From positions 7,400,576 to 7,464,575 of the forward strand of contig CM049309.1 of assembly GCA_026874595.1 (NCBI GenBank): a stretch of 64,000 nucleotides of DNA, in the 5' to 3' direction. Shown piece by piece: positions 51,020 to 62,563 of the stretch. Every line of letters starts with the position of its first letter. Within the stretch, counting starts at the first letter, position 1. Under the pieces are notes generated by a model. It saw nothing but the letters and a program-made list of their open reading frames with translations, did not search any database and had not been told where the DNA came from. Origin of the DNA: Sipunculus nudus (lineage: Eukaryota > Annelida > Sipuncula > Golfingiida > Sipunculidae). Both the position numbers and the translations under genes were made by a program.

Positions 51020-54000
51020 TGACCCTGTTTTTAAACATATTAGTATTGGTGGTCATTCATTAATATTTTTGTATAAAAGTCGCTTTGAAATAAAGAAATG
51101 ATGACTATTTTCAAATAAAATTATCCCGGTAAATAATGTAAAATAAAATTACATTTTACAACGCAAAGTATTTAGAACATGAGATGCCAAATTTATTTCA
51201 CCTTGATAAGTATTAGTAAACGAAATATCCTTTGGATAATGATGCATATTGATGACCAACCAAAAGCCAGCAGAGCCTCACCATGGGGAGGGGAATAAAC
51301 GTTGGTACAATGGTGAAATCACGTTATTGAACCTCAGAGATTCGCTCGGTCTTAACGACAGGTTATGACTTCTGGATTATTCGTAACCCCGTGTATATAA
51401 AACCTGAAGTCTAGAAGGGTTAATAATACAAATCATTCTTATCATACCTTCATCCTCATTCAATAGAAAGCGCCACCAACAGGCAATGGACGTATCCCTT
51501 TTTATAAAATACAAAAAAAACAAGGCAGAGAGCCCAAAAGAGGGTATTATTTTCCACCTTGCAACATATATAAACGCACTATCTGTATTTAATTGACGCC
51601 GTCTCATTGAACTTTTGTCACGGAACCTTTCTGTGGTCACTCCTCGAATGTGCACATATTTTTTATCTTGAACTGTAAAGAATGATACAAAGTTTCTCCT
51701 CAAGGCAGTAACTTCTGTTCTATTCCCAAAATTCAAGAGATATTACAAATTAAATTTGCAATGAGCTATCACAGCACCATCTGTGGCAACTACGATTTTG
51801 TATCAAAACAGGCAGCAATTTTTTATTCTTAATCATTACCTGAGGCCCTCCCGTGTCAGATATTACAAAATCATCAGTTTGTTGGTCGATATGTTGCCGT
51901 GAACCCTTGGGGACGGGGAATCCCTTGTGAAAACATATCACACGGAGGGCTGATGGAAAACCTCAATTAGTTTTTTTTTTTTTTTTTTGAGCGCGCGAGA
52001 ACGCGTGGTTTCGCTCGCATGGAAGGGGCCTTAGTCCTATGGCCTATGCTAATGTTCTCCCATGCATGTCTAGGGCGTGTTTTTGTGTTATCTATTAATA
52101 TTAAAATAGGTTAACCAGTCTTCATTATATTTAAACATCATCTGTTGTATTTGGGATGAAAGAAACTTATTTTAAAGTGTAAATTAACGAACGGGTAGGA
52201 TAGTAGGATACCCACGTTTGCATAAAAAAAAAACTTTCCAAGCTGCTTCCCGACTGGCTTTTGACCCGTATTTTCTTATCAAACATCCTGAGTTTTGAGG
52301 ATATTGGCTTAACTGCCCCTGTTGTGTCGACGGAAATAACACTGATCGCTGTATAAAATGGTAGTGATTTGTGCTGCGGACATCGGTGTAGTGAACGTAT
52401 TGGTAAAACATGAACTTTCGCTTTTGGAACAGAAACAGCTCTCTACAAAAAGAGAGAGAAAACACAGGTCGTCTTTTTTCCGGTGGCGGCACCTGGCAGG
52501 TGTAATGCGTAGTGAAGCCTTTTGTAGTAAACTCCATTTTTATTTTGTTTCTGACACATTACATTTTGAGGTCACACATGCACTGCTCAGTGAAGTTGAA
52601 GTCTAATTACATGGTAAGGGAACATACACTGTCATGGCGGCTCTCAATTACTTTTATGTTTCTTTGTATGATTTTGTGGAAGTATTTATTAATTTATTAA
52701 TCAGTGCTTTCAACAGGAAGAAAACTTGAAAGAGTCCGGGACACTCAGGGTAAAATTTTAGCGCGTCAAATGGGAATTTGGAAGTTCCCAAGGGATTGGG
52801 GATGTGTCAATTTTTTACGGATTGTATAAAACTGAATCTTTAATTCATTTTACGTCATTTTCGTATCATTATATTATTAAATGTTGTGCCATTATATGGT
52901 TAGAGAAAAATATGTGTTTTCACAATGTACTGGTTTTGAGGTAGCCGGCTTAGTCGTATGTGACTGCTACAACAGCCAACGTAATGTCTTCTCGGTCCAA
53001 GAATCAGACATTTCGAGCGTCCGATGGGACGCGTGGAACCCCAGGACGGAGCATCTGAGTGAAATTTCGAGCATCACAGACGCTTACCCCCGTGCTTCTG
53101 AAGACCCTGCAACATATTAACCCTTACCTACATAAACCTTATGTTGGATGTGCCAGTCTGGCACGTGTCAGTCAGATCTTCATATTGTAAGTATGCAAGG
53201 TGGTACCCTAAATTGAACACTGGTTTTGACAAACTATGGCACTTCATGTTCTTCCTGGAGACTTTGTTCCCCCGGCTTATTACACAACCTGCCATCTCCA
53301 GAAGTCTTCTGACATAACCAGCAAAATTCCGAACAAGGCCGATACAAGAAAACGTAACCTCAAGGTTATCGTTCCTTCAGTTCAATAATCCTAGGTATAG
53401 GCTGACATCTGCCACTGTCAGATTCGAACTCACGTCTCCAAGTTTACCAGCTCAGTAATTTCACTAGCGCCATTTTGGCCTTGATATTATCAGCGTCAGA
53501 GTGCCTTTATATCTTGCATCGAGGTCCGCACTGTCAAGCTCGAAGAGGATCTTATCGTTAGCATTTTTTGGTAAACTTTCTAACGACACCTACAATGTGC
53601 AAGACAAGTTTCGTTGTAACTCACCATACTGGTAAATCCTTCAGCTTGTTTGTCGAATTTCCGATCGCATAAATACAAGCATTGCTCGCACGGGTTATTG
53701 GGCGATATCCTACTTTCACAAGTGGTGACTCGTTACCATTGGGACGGATTTTCAGTTTGGTTTGTGAGTTTACGTGTATTCTTTTGTTTTAAATCATCAC
53801 TCGTAGCCTAATGTTAAAATTATCGACTGTTTACCTCGATGCTAGACAATGGACTTGTATCACAACTCAAGTTAGGCTTACCAGTCGTGTATTCACGGCA
53901 ATATCACACACGCTAACTACTCCATGGACTGGTCTTTAATTATATGTTTACGTTATTTTATTCTTTTCTGTACTAAGATATAAATATGTTTATCCTGAAT

Positions 54001-54035
54001 TTCTGATAGCCTGCACTTATTTTTATCTATTTTTT
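51020..54035. other. Intronic, no gene recognised
   Basis: Frames of 117-119 codons on the minus strand (51377-51736 and 52184-52537) have no recognisable domain, and nothing resembling HDC exon 3 was seen. Confidence 0.45.
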
Positions 54036-57000
54036 AGCTCAGCTGACTGTAAGTCAAAAGTACCAAAGTACCCAAAGTACCCCCCAGTGTAGTGAAAAAT
54101 TTCATACAAAATCTTCAATATCTCATTAACTACATCACTGATGGTCATGATTTTTGGCATAGATATTGATCATGAAATGTTTCATCAGTTTCTGCAGACT
54201 GGTGGCGCCACCTGTATTTTTCGATTTTTTACGAATTTTTTTCTCTATTCTTGAGACCTTAAAAAATGTGAACATCGGTTCACATGGTACAAATCGTAAA
54301 GACTGGACCTAGAATCTTCATTCTTGACATTCTGAGAGGCCTATGAAAAGTATCCATGGAAACAAGAAATTAGGTCTCTGTTACCCATATCCTTCGAGCT
54401 ATGGGGCCCCAAAATACCACACCCCCCCCCCCCCCCCCAGAACAGTGAAAAATTTCATACAAAAACTTCAAAATCTCATTAACTACATCACTGATGGTTA
54501 TGATTTTTGGCATACATATTGATCATGAGATGTTTAATCAGTTTCTGCAGACTGGCGGCGCCACCTGTATTTTACGATTTTTTATAAATTGTTTTCTCAA
54601 TTTTTGAGACCTTAAAAAAATGTAAACATCTGTTAACAGGGCACAAATCGCAAAGACTGGACCTAGAATCTTCATTCTTAATATTCTGAGAGAACTATGA
54701 AAAGTCTCCATGTGAACCAGAAATTAGGTCTCTGTTACCCATATCCTTTGAGCTATGGGGCCCCAAAGTACCCCCCCAGAATAGTGAAAAATTTCATACA
54801 AAATCTTCAATATCTCATTAACTACATCACTGATGGTAATGATTTTTGGCATACATATTCATCATGAGATGTTACATCAGTTTCTGCAGACTGGTGACGC
54901 CACCTGTATTTTTCGATTTTTTACGAATTTTTTTCTCTATTCTTGATACCTTTAAAAATGTGAACATCTGTTCACAGGGCACAAATCGTAAAGACTGGAC
55001 CTATAATCTTCATTCTTGATATTCTGAAAGACCTATGAAAAGTCTCCATGGAAACAAGAAATTAGGTCTCTGTTACCCATATCCTTCGAGTTTTGGGGCC
55101 CAAAAATACCCCCCAGAATAGTGAAAAATTTCATACAAAAACTTCAATATCTCATTAACTACATCACTGATGGTCATGATTTTTGGCATACTTATTGATC
55201 ATGAGATGTTTCATCAGTTTCTGCAGACTGGTGGCGCCACCTGTATTTTTCAAATTTTTACAATTCTTTTTTCTTTATTTTTGAAACCTTTAAGGATGTA
55301 GTTATCTGTCAACAGGGTTCAAACTGTAACGACTAGACCTAGAATCTTCATTCTTGACACACAGGAAGACCCATGAAAAGTCTCCATGGAAACCCGAAAT
55401 TAGGTCTCTGTTACCCATATCCTTTGAGCTATGGCACTGCAAAGTACAGCTCAGAATAATGGAAAATTAGATACAAAAACTACAATATCTGATTAACTAC
55501 ATCTCTGATGGTCATGATTTTTGGCATACATATTGATCATGACGTATTCCATCAGTTTCAGCAGACTTGGTGCGCCACCTCTATCTTTTTCAAATTTTTA
55601 CGAATTATTTTCTCTATTTTTGAGACCTTTAAAGATGTGGTTATCTGTCAATAGGGTACAAATTGTACCAACTGGACCTAGAATCTTCATTCTTGACACA
55701 AAGGGAGACCCATGAAAAGTCTCCATGAAACCTGAAATTAGGTCTCTGTTACCCATATCCTTCGAGCTATGGGGCCCCAAAGTACCCCCCCAGAATAGTG
55801 AAAAATTTCATACAAAAACTTCAATATCTCATTAACTACATCACTGATGGTCATGATTTTTGGCATACATATTGATCATTAGATGTTTCATCAGTTGCTG
55901 CAGACTGGTAGCGCCACCTGTATTTTTCGATTTTTTACAAATTGTTTTTTCTATTTTTGAGACCATTAAAAATGTGAACATCTGTTAACAGGGCACAAAT
56001 CGTAAAGACTGGACCTAGAATCTTTATTCTTGAAATTCTGAGAGACCAATGAAAAGTCTGCTTGGAAACCCGATATTAGGTCTCTGTTACCCATATCCTT
56101 TGAGCTATGGGGCCCCAAAGTACCCCCCAGAATAGTGAAAAATTTCATACAAAAACTTCAATATCTCATTAACTACATCACTGATGGTCATGATTTTTGG
56201 CATACATATTAGTCATGAGATGTTTCATCAGTTTCTGCAGACTGGTGGCGCCACCTGTATTTTTCAAATTTTTACAATTTTTTTTTCTCTATTTTTGAAA
56301 CCTTTAAGGATGTAGTTATCTGTCAACAGGGTTCAAACTGTAACGACTAGACCTATAATCTTCATTCTTGAAACACAGGGAGACCCATATAAAGTTTCCA
56401 TGGAAACCCGAAATTAGGTCTCTGTTACCCATATCCTTTGAGCTATGGCACTCCAAAGTACAGCTCAGAATAATGGAAAATTTGATACAAAAACTGAAGT
56501 GTCTGAACAACTAATGCGGAGATCAACATAATTGTTTGTATGGATATTGATCATGGAGTGTTTCATCAGTTTCTGCAGCCTGGTGGCACCCTTGTATTTG
56601 TCCGGGCTTTTTTTTCTAATTTTTTTCTCTATTTTTGAGACCTTGAAAGATATGAACATCTGTTAACAGGGCACAAATCATAACAACTGGACCTAGAATC
56701 TTCATTCTTTACACACAGGGAGACTCATGAAAAATCTCCATGGAAACCTGAAATTAGGTCTCTGTTACCCATATCTATTAAGCTGTATGGCTCCATAATA
56801 CCCCAAGAATAATGAAAAATTTGATACAAAAACTCCCGTATCTCAATAACTACAACACTGATGCTCATGATTTTTGGCATACATATTGATCATGACGTAT
56901 TCCATCAGCTTCAGCAGACTGGGTGCGCCACCTCTATCTTTTTCAAATTTTTACGAATTATTTTCTCTATTTTTGAGACCTTTAAAGATGTGGTTATCTG

Positions 57001-57457
57001 TCAATAGGGTACAAATTGTACCAACTGGACCTAGAATATTCATTCTTGTCATGCAAGGAGGCCCATGAAAAGTCTGTGGAAACCTTAAATTAGGTCTCCG
57101 TTTCCCATATCCTTCAAGCTATAGGACTTCAAAGTATCCCTCAGAATAATGGAAAATTTTATACAAAAACTGAAGTATCTGAATAACTAATCCAGAGACC
57201 ACCATGCTTCATTACATGGATATTGACCATTATTTGTTTTTATTAGTTTCTGCTGACTGGTGGAGCCACCTGTATTTTTTTAAAGTTTAAGCATTTTTTC
57301 TCTATTTTTGAGATAAAAATACAGACACAATCTAAGCCTGTTGCTTACTCTGTTTGATGCTTCAGTTGAATGGTTATATACTACCATTCAGATGATAAAA
57401 TTTCCTTTTGCAAATTCTTTCCCAGGCAGCTGAGCGTCATGACCCATGGGTCACTTG
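54036..57457 (+). mobile_element. AGCTCAGCTGAC-family element carrying ten 338-bp tandem units
   Basis: The left edge AGCTCAGCTGACTGTAAGTC starts at 54036. The right edge GGCAGCTGAGCGTCATGACC leads to CATGGGTCACTTG ending 57457. GCTCAGCTG/CAGCTGAGC forms a 9-bp inverted terminus. Units are anchored by (A)GTGAAAAATTTCATACAAAA at about 54092, 54445, 54784, 55121, 55459, 55798, 56135, 56474, 56813 and 57150. Each contains a TTCTGCAGACTGGTGGCGCC block and a TTAGGTCTCTGTTACCCATA block. Near-identical 65-codon frames at 55521 and 56874 are 1353 bp apart, which is four units, and are repeat translation only. Confidence 0.85.
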
Positions 57458-57546
57458 TTTTTTGTTTTTTTTTTATTTTCTTTGTGTGCATTTGTAAGGG
57501 GGCTTTTAGTAATTTCAGGAGCTTTTCGCCAGAGGACATCGGCACT

Positions 57547-57735
57547 CAGATCCAGGGGAGGGGTCCAGGAGTTCTCTTTCAGTCGCCGCATCTTTTTTCA
57601 AGGGTTTCAGGCCAATTTGTGGGGGTCTGCAACCTCCACTTTTGCGGACCTAGGGACCTTTTTTAGATTTCGTCATTAGTACTCCTGTGTTGAATCCCTC
57701 CTTCTCACAAAACCTGTATCCACCACTTGGTACTT
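57547..57735 (+). mobile_element. CAGTGGCGG-type MITE, copy B
   Basis: Starts CAGATCCAGGGGAGGGGTCC and ends near CTGTATCCACCACTTGG. It is the opposite-orientation relative of 27694-27900. Confidence 0.6.
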
Positions 57736-57784
57736 GTTTATTGTGGCGAAGGGAGGCGCAAATAGTAAGGGCACTTGTTTGTGC

Positions 57785-57975
57785 CAGTAAGGGACACAGC
57801 GCAGTTTCGGGCTCACAAGAGTGCACAGCACTGTTCTAAATACAGCAGCAGCTTATGTATACATGTAGTGCAGAGGATAATTTTATCCGTTCAAATACGT
57901 TGGTTAAGAATAAATTGTTTTAAGGCAAATTACATATACATGGGTGTTTTTGTGGCAAGGACTACGTGGGATTCG
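57785..57975 (+). repeat. Partial relative of dispersed repeat R1
   Basis: CCGTTCAAATACGTTGGTTA, TTTTAAGGCAAATTACATAT and GGCAAGGACTACG follow the order of blocks at 33975-34050. Confidence 0.5.
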
Positions 57976-58146
57976 CTTCCCGCTCGCTATAACTGCGGAA
58001 CGTTTTCCGCGCTTAGACTCCTTGGAAATTTTTACCACATAGATATTCCCTCTCTACCCATGGGTGAATCATTACAGATCATGGGCGGCAGGTAAATGAT
58101 GAATAAATAACTTATATTATGGATGCACGGGTTAAATGCTTCCCAG

Positions 58147-58570
58147 TGTAGTAGGCGTGTCAGTCAAACAGAAACACATAGGTTGTCCATGATAGAGCTT
58201 TACTGAGCTTCCCATCTGTATCGTACACTGGTAAAACAAACCTGTACTAAAAACCCTGAAACACAAAAAAGTGTTACACATAACCCATGGTATTATGAAT
58301 ACTAAAGCATATGAAACGCGCAACTTATATCGAAGTTTTTAGTTTAGCAGCGTTACATCATATTAACACATAAACAGGTTTTATAACTTACACATGTTCC
58401 AGCAAATAACAAAGTTTAAACTATGTTACTGTTATCTCAAATATCCAATATATGGTATCTCCATTATAACCATATGAAAAGGTTACAATCTTCTGTTCAC
58501 ATGTAAACAAAAGAAACATCAGTGTAGCTTGGTAAACAATTTACATACACAGTGGAACACATGTATCAGT
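58147..58570 (-). repeat. 3' LTR of a Ty3/Gypsy-type retrotransposon, truncated
   Basis: It starts TGTAGTAGGCGTGTCAGTC on the + strand and aligns with 62158-62563 throughout (ATCTGTATCGTACACTGGTA, TTACACATAA, CACATGTTCCAGC, CAGTGGAACACATGTAT). The two copies differ by many substitutions and small indels, so the insertion is old. On the minus strand it directly follows reverse-transcriptase code, so the first part of this LTR appears deleted with the end of pol. Confidence 0.85.
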
Positions 58571-58574
58571 GTTT

Positions 58575-59100
58575 ATCAACATACCAACTAAAATGACAAT
58601 GTCGTCAAGATAGACGAGTAGAAATTCAAAGATGTCCTCCCTGAAAACCTGAGTCATTAGTCTCTGCCAGCTGCAGAGCGCGTTCGCCAAGCCAAAAGGC
58701 ATGAGAGTATATTCAAACAAACAAAGGCCGTCTTATAGATACCTTCAAGAGCAACCTCAATCTGGTTATATGCTGATGCATGGTCCAACGTTGTAAAAAC
58801 TCTTGCTCCACTGTAATCTTCTAATGACTCCTCTATCCGGGGAAGAGGAAACACATCCCGGTTTACTTTAAGAATGAGTCGACGATAATCAGTACATAGA
58901 CGGATCCCTCCCCTCTTCATTCTGACTGACAATGGGCGATGTAAAGCTGGACATGCTCTCCCTTATGATGCCGTTCTGCAGGAGATCATTTAAGTGGGTG
59001 GAATTCTCCGATAAGCCTGACTCACCGGTACATCATCAACGGGTCGAATGTGGTGCCTCATGGTGGGAGTACAACCAAGTTGTTCTCCTTCCTTCATGAA
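58575..59100 (-). pseudogene. Reverse transcriptase fragment of the LTR element, frame-broken
   Basis: The main open piece, 58657-58932, reads RLCTDYRRLILKVNRDVFPL, then PRIEESL and VFTTLDHASAYNQIEV, the classic Gypsy RT motifs. The frame changes near 58716. The next frame carries MPFGLANAL and the catalytic YLDD at 58601-58612. Upstream, 58993-59100 (GCTPTMRHHIRP) and 58920-58992 (NGIIRES) lie in alternating frames, so there are at least three frame changes. After about 58580 the sequence enters the LTR. RNase H and integrase are missing. Confidence 0.9.
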
Positions 59101-59422
59101 AACGGATGAGCGTTTTGACAAAGACTCTTCAACTGGCTCAGTTGATCATCACTGCCATCAAATGCAGACATGTCCACTTGCGGAACAACATTAAGTACAC
59201 ACACTTCCTGGCATGATCCTACCCCGACCTCGACATGCATGCCTCTATTACCTAGCTTCACTTGCAATTCTTCCATCTGGACTAAGCTTAGCTTTCCTAA
59301 CTTTGTACGAGAAAAAAGTCACTCTGTTTTGTCTCCAGGATTAAGGATGTGGAGGTCAATAGCTTTCTTCTGCGGCTGCACAACTGCTGGAATGATCTGG
59401 ACATTCATGACTAATTGTTTTT

Positions 59423-59965
59423 CTAAAGGTTCTCCAGCGTGAGTCCCTGATTACAGGATGAGACGGCCGATTTCTTACACATACTGTACGGGGGGAAATT
59501 CACTCCTCGTTTGCCTGAAAGGCGGGCATACACAGACTGAGAGCTTGTCTGTTGCAATGATGAGCCCATGTTCTTCACTAGTGGGTAATATCTGAGTACC
59601 TTGCTTAACACATTTGTTCCGAGGATCGCAGACACATGGCAATCATAAGGGTCTTCCATCTTGGAGACGCTAACTATCAGTACACCATCCTCTAGAATAA
59701 ATGTCGAGTCCACATTGACAGACAGTACAGCGACACCGATATACGTAACATCTAGGCCATTTGCTACTGTTAAACTTAACCATGTGCCATCCGGTATTAT
59801 CTCAAAACACACTGGCTGAATCTTTTCGCGGAACACCTTTTCAGACAGAGTCGTCATCTTAGATCCTGAGTCCAAGAGGCAGTTAATCTCAATTCCTCCA
59901 GTCTCGGCTTTAGTCACTGGACGGCCTCCAACTGTCTTTACCAGTAGCTGTTCATTTAGGCCTGC
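59423..59965 (-). pseudogene. Retropepsin-like aspartyl protease region of the LTR element
   Basis: The frame is open from 59965 to a TAG at 59423. It holds INCLLDSGSKMTTLS with a D-S-G active site (59864-59872) instead of the commoner D-T-G. About 80 residues later it has AILGTNVL, the usual hydrophobic-G segment of the fold. It would release Gag and Pol products from the polyprotein. It lies in a different frame from gag and from the RT piece and is part of a dead element. Confidence 0.8.
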
Positions 59966-59990
59966 TCATTTAGATATGCTCTGGCAAAGG

Positions 59991-61043
59991 TTAAGTTGAC
60001 TGGCCCGAGTTCCCGATGGCGGTGTCACAGGCTGCTCTCCTTGGTTTCCTCCTTCGCCTTGGGCAGTATCTAAATACATGACCCTCTTCTCCACAGTGAA
60101 AGCATACAACAGGTGCTCGCAGTGTGGTCACTGTTGTGTCTAACTAAGGCGCTGGGACAGAAGCACCCTTTGCAGGATCAGCCTCCTTCACTAACGGTTT
60201 CTTCATCAACAGCTGGTTCTCTTGCTGCAGCTGTGTCATAGTATCAAACATCCGCTGCTGTTCACTCATCATTTTGTCTATTTTCACCTCGAGACCAGCC
60301 GCACCCTCATTTGTCTGTTCCCGTTCCTTTCGCATCATTTTCTGAGAAGCCCAAGCTGTCGACTGATTCTCCTCATCTGCCAGGTTACGTGCTGCTGCCC
60401 GAAGCTGAGCAAAGGTTACTCCAGGGTTGTCCCATATGTGGCTCTTCAGAACCTGCCTAAATGCTTGATCATACACTTTTTCAGCAAAATTGTCTCTCAA
60501 GGCTCTGTCCTTGTTATGTAAGCAACAATCATCCTTTTGCAGTGCTCTGTTAGCCAAAGACATATAGGCAAGTGAAAATTCCCTTAGAGACTCTTTGGGA
60601 CCTTGGCTCCTGTAGTAGAACTCATCGAGTAGCTGAGTGGGAGTGTTCTTCTCCGCAAAGGTTTCCTCTAAGTTATGAATAAGTGCCCCTGGGTCCTGCC
60701 TAACATCAATCGGGGCAAACGGTATTTCACGTTTAGCTGGCCGTTCAAGATGGGACATCAAGAACTGGCATGCATCCGGCCCATCAAGACCTCTAGCCCG
60801 TAAAGCAGCTATTGCTTCCAATGTCTAATCATCCAGACTCTGACCATCATCAGCGTATCGAGTCAGTTGCTTTTCAGAGTAGACCACTCGTGTAACCGGC
60901 GGGATCCTGACTGCACCCTGCTGGGTCTTTAGTCTCTCTAACTGTGAGCGTAGATCAGCCACATATGATTCCTCTTGATTTAGCATACCACGAAGCCTCT
61001 CTAGCTCCTCTCTCAATTGTGTGATCTCTTTCTGAGTATTCAT
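59991..61043 (-). pseudogene. Gag of the LTR element, interrupted by two in-frame TAG codons
   Basis: It starts at a true ATG (61043). Residues 1-72 are a charged coiled-coil-like segment (QLREELERLRGMLNQEES). TAG at 60825-60827 interrupts the frame. The next 220 or so codons hold the retrotransposon Gag domain (QLLDEFYYRSQGPKESLREF, LANRALQ, AEKVYDQAFRQVL). A second TAG lies at 60144-60146. The same frame then gives a CCHC zinc knuckle, CFHCGEEGHVFRYC (60063-60104), and a basic tail, ending at TAA 59991-59993. Gag forms the particle and binds the element's RNA. Confidence 0.88.
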
Positions 61044-62157
61044 AATTGATAATTTTTTTTCAGTTTTATTTCTTTGAATGGTTTCTATTACAAACCCAAA
61101 ATATGATAAAGCTTATACTGGGGCTTCTTTGTTAGACACCAGACAACAAATCTCTACATAATATGAATATGTAAAACAATGTGCACATTTAAAGGCTGAT
61201 ATTCACTAATATCATGTGAAAATCATCATCTGTACAGCAAAATGTGACATCAATGAAACATTTTTTATGAGTTGTACAACAACATACACAAGTATGTTTT
61301 TACCTAAATTATGACTGATATTCAGCAAGCAGCCTGGGCACACACTGAATGTAGCCAAGCTGAACAATAAAACCAGAAACTGTTTATAACTACAGATGCA
61401 GAAACACTTTAGAGCACAGAATAAGTGTACAACTCAAGTATATATTAAAATAATACATGAAAACTATTTGCACAAGCTGCTTAATCATATCATAAGTAAC
61501 ATTCATAAATGGTATGCATTCACCAACAGATATTAAACAATGGTGTTACAATGTGACCTTGAACATTATATAAGTGCAACATCGTATGTCATATACAAGT
61601 AACTCATAAAAATATGTCAATGATGCATATATCATATACCATGAACTCATTAACCATTTAGTTTGTCATATTTCTATCATGTATCATAATCAGGCATAAC
61701 ATGCATGCAGTGTCAATGAATACATATTACCAACATATCATCATCTCAAATGATAAGACAGAATTAACATGTTTGTTCATTTACCTGGACCAAATCCAAT
61801 ACATATAAATCACAATCATGGTTATGAGCACCACACTAGAAAAAGACGAAATTACTTTATTAAGTATGATAGACCTGCTGTTGCATATTGAGCCCTCATA
61901 CACAACAGGAGTAAAAACACCGTTAACTACAACAGTGGCATCATCAATGATTATTCATCATTCATCTGTTCTGTATTCAGCTGTTATAGCAGCTCCACTC
62001 TTTTGTCAGGAAACACACGCATAAAAAGATATAATGTTCTCCTATGCTCATAAATGTCCTTAGGTACACAGAAAAACAATTGAAACTCCAGTAATGCCCA
62101 TCAGATACTGTTACCACTCAGTTGCTCTTGACAAAAATCCCACCAGCTGCCACCATA
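61044..62157 (-). other. Leader of the LTR element with primer-binding site
   Basis: On the minus strand TGGTGGCAGCTGGTGGG begins at 62155, two bases inside the LTR end, as expected for a tRNA primer-binding site (complement of a CCA-ended tRNA). The 1.1-kb leader to the gag ATG is AT-rich with no recognised gene. Confidence 0.65.
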
Positions 62158-62563
62158 TGTAGTACTAGTAGGCGTGTCAGTCAAACACAATACAAACTTG
62201 TCCATTATAATGCGTTATTGAGCTTGACATCTGTATCGTACACTGGTAAAACAAACCTACACACCAAGTGTTACACATAACACATGGTATTATGAATACC
62301 AAAGCATTTGAAACGAGCAACTTATATCGAAGTTTTGAGTTTGGTAGCGTTACATCAAATCAACACATAAACATATCTTATAACTTACACATGTTCCAGC
62401 CAATAACAAAGTTTAAACTATGTAACTGTTATCACAAATATCCAATATATGATATCTCCATTATGAATATATAAAGGTAACAATCATCTGTTCACATAAA
62501 AACAAAAGAGACCAGTGTAGCTGGTTAAAAAATTTACATACACAGTGGAACACATGTATGAGT
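62158..62563 (-). repeat. 5' LTR of the retrotransposon (aligned part)
   Basis: It begins TGTAGTACTAGTAGGCGTGT on the + strand and is alignable to the 58147 copy up to 62563. The LTR may extend further right, because the partner copy is truncated. ACTACA words at 62976 and 63302 are possible outer ends, matching TGTAGT in inverted form. The target duplication was not found. Confidence 0.8.

Noticed and set aside
51377-52537. Two minus-strand frames of 117-119 codons in HDC intron 2
   Set aside because: No recognisable domain, no splice or start context, and lengths within chance expectation for one 64-kb window.
55521-57068. Near-identical 64-65 codon frames at 55521 and 56874
   Set aside because: They lie at equivalent places in 338-bp satellite units 5 and 9; the similarity reflects the repeat, not a gene pair.
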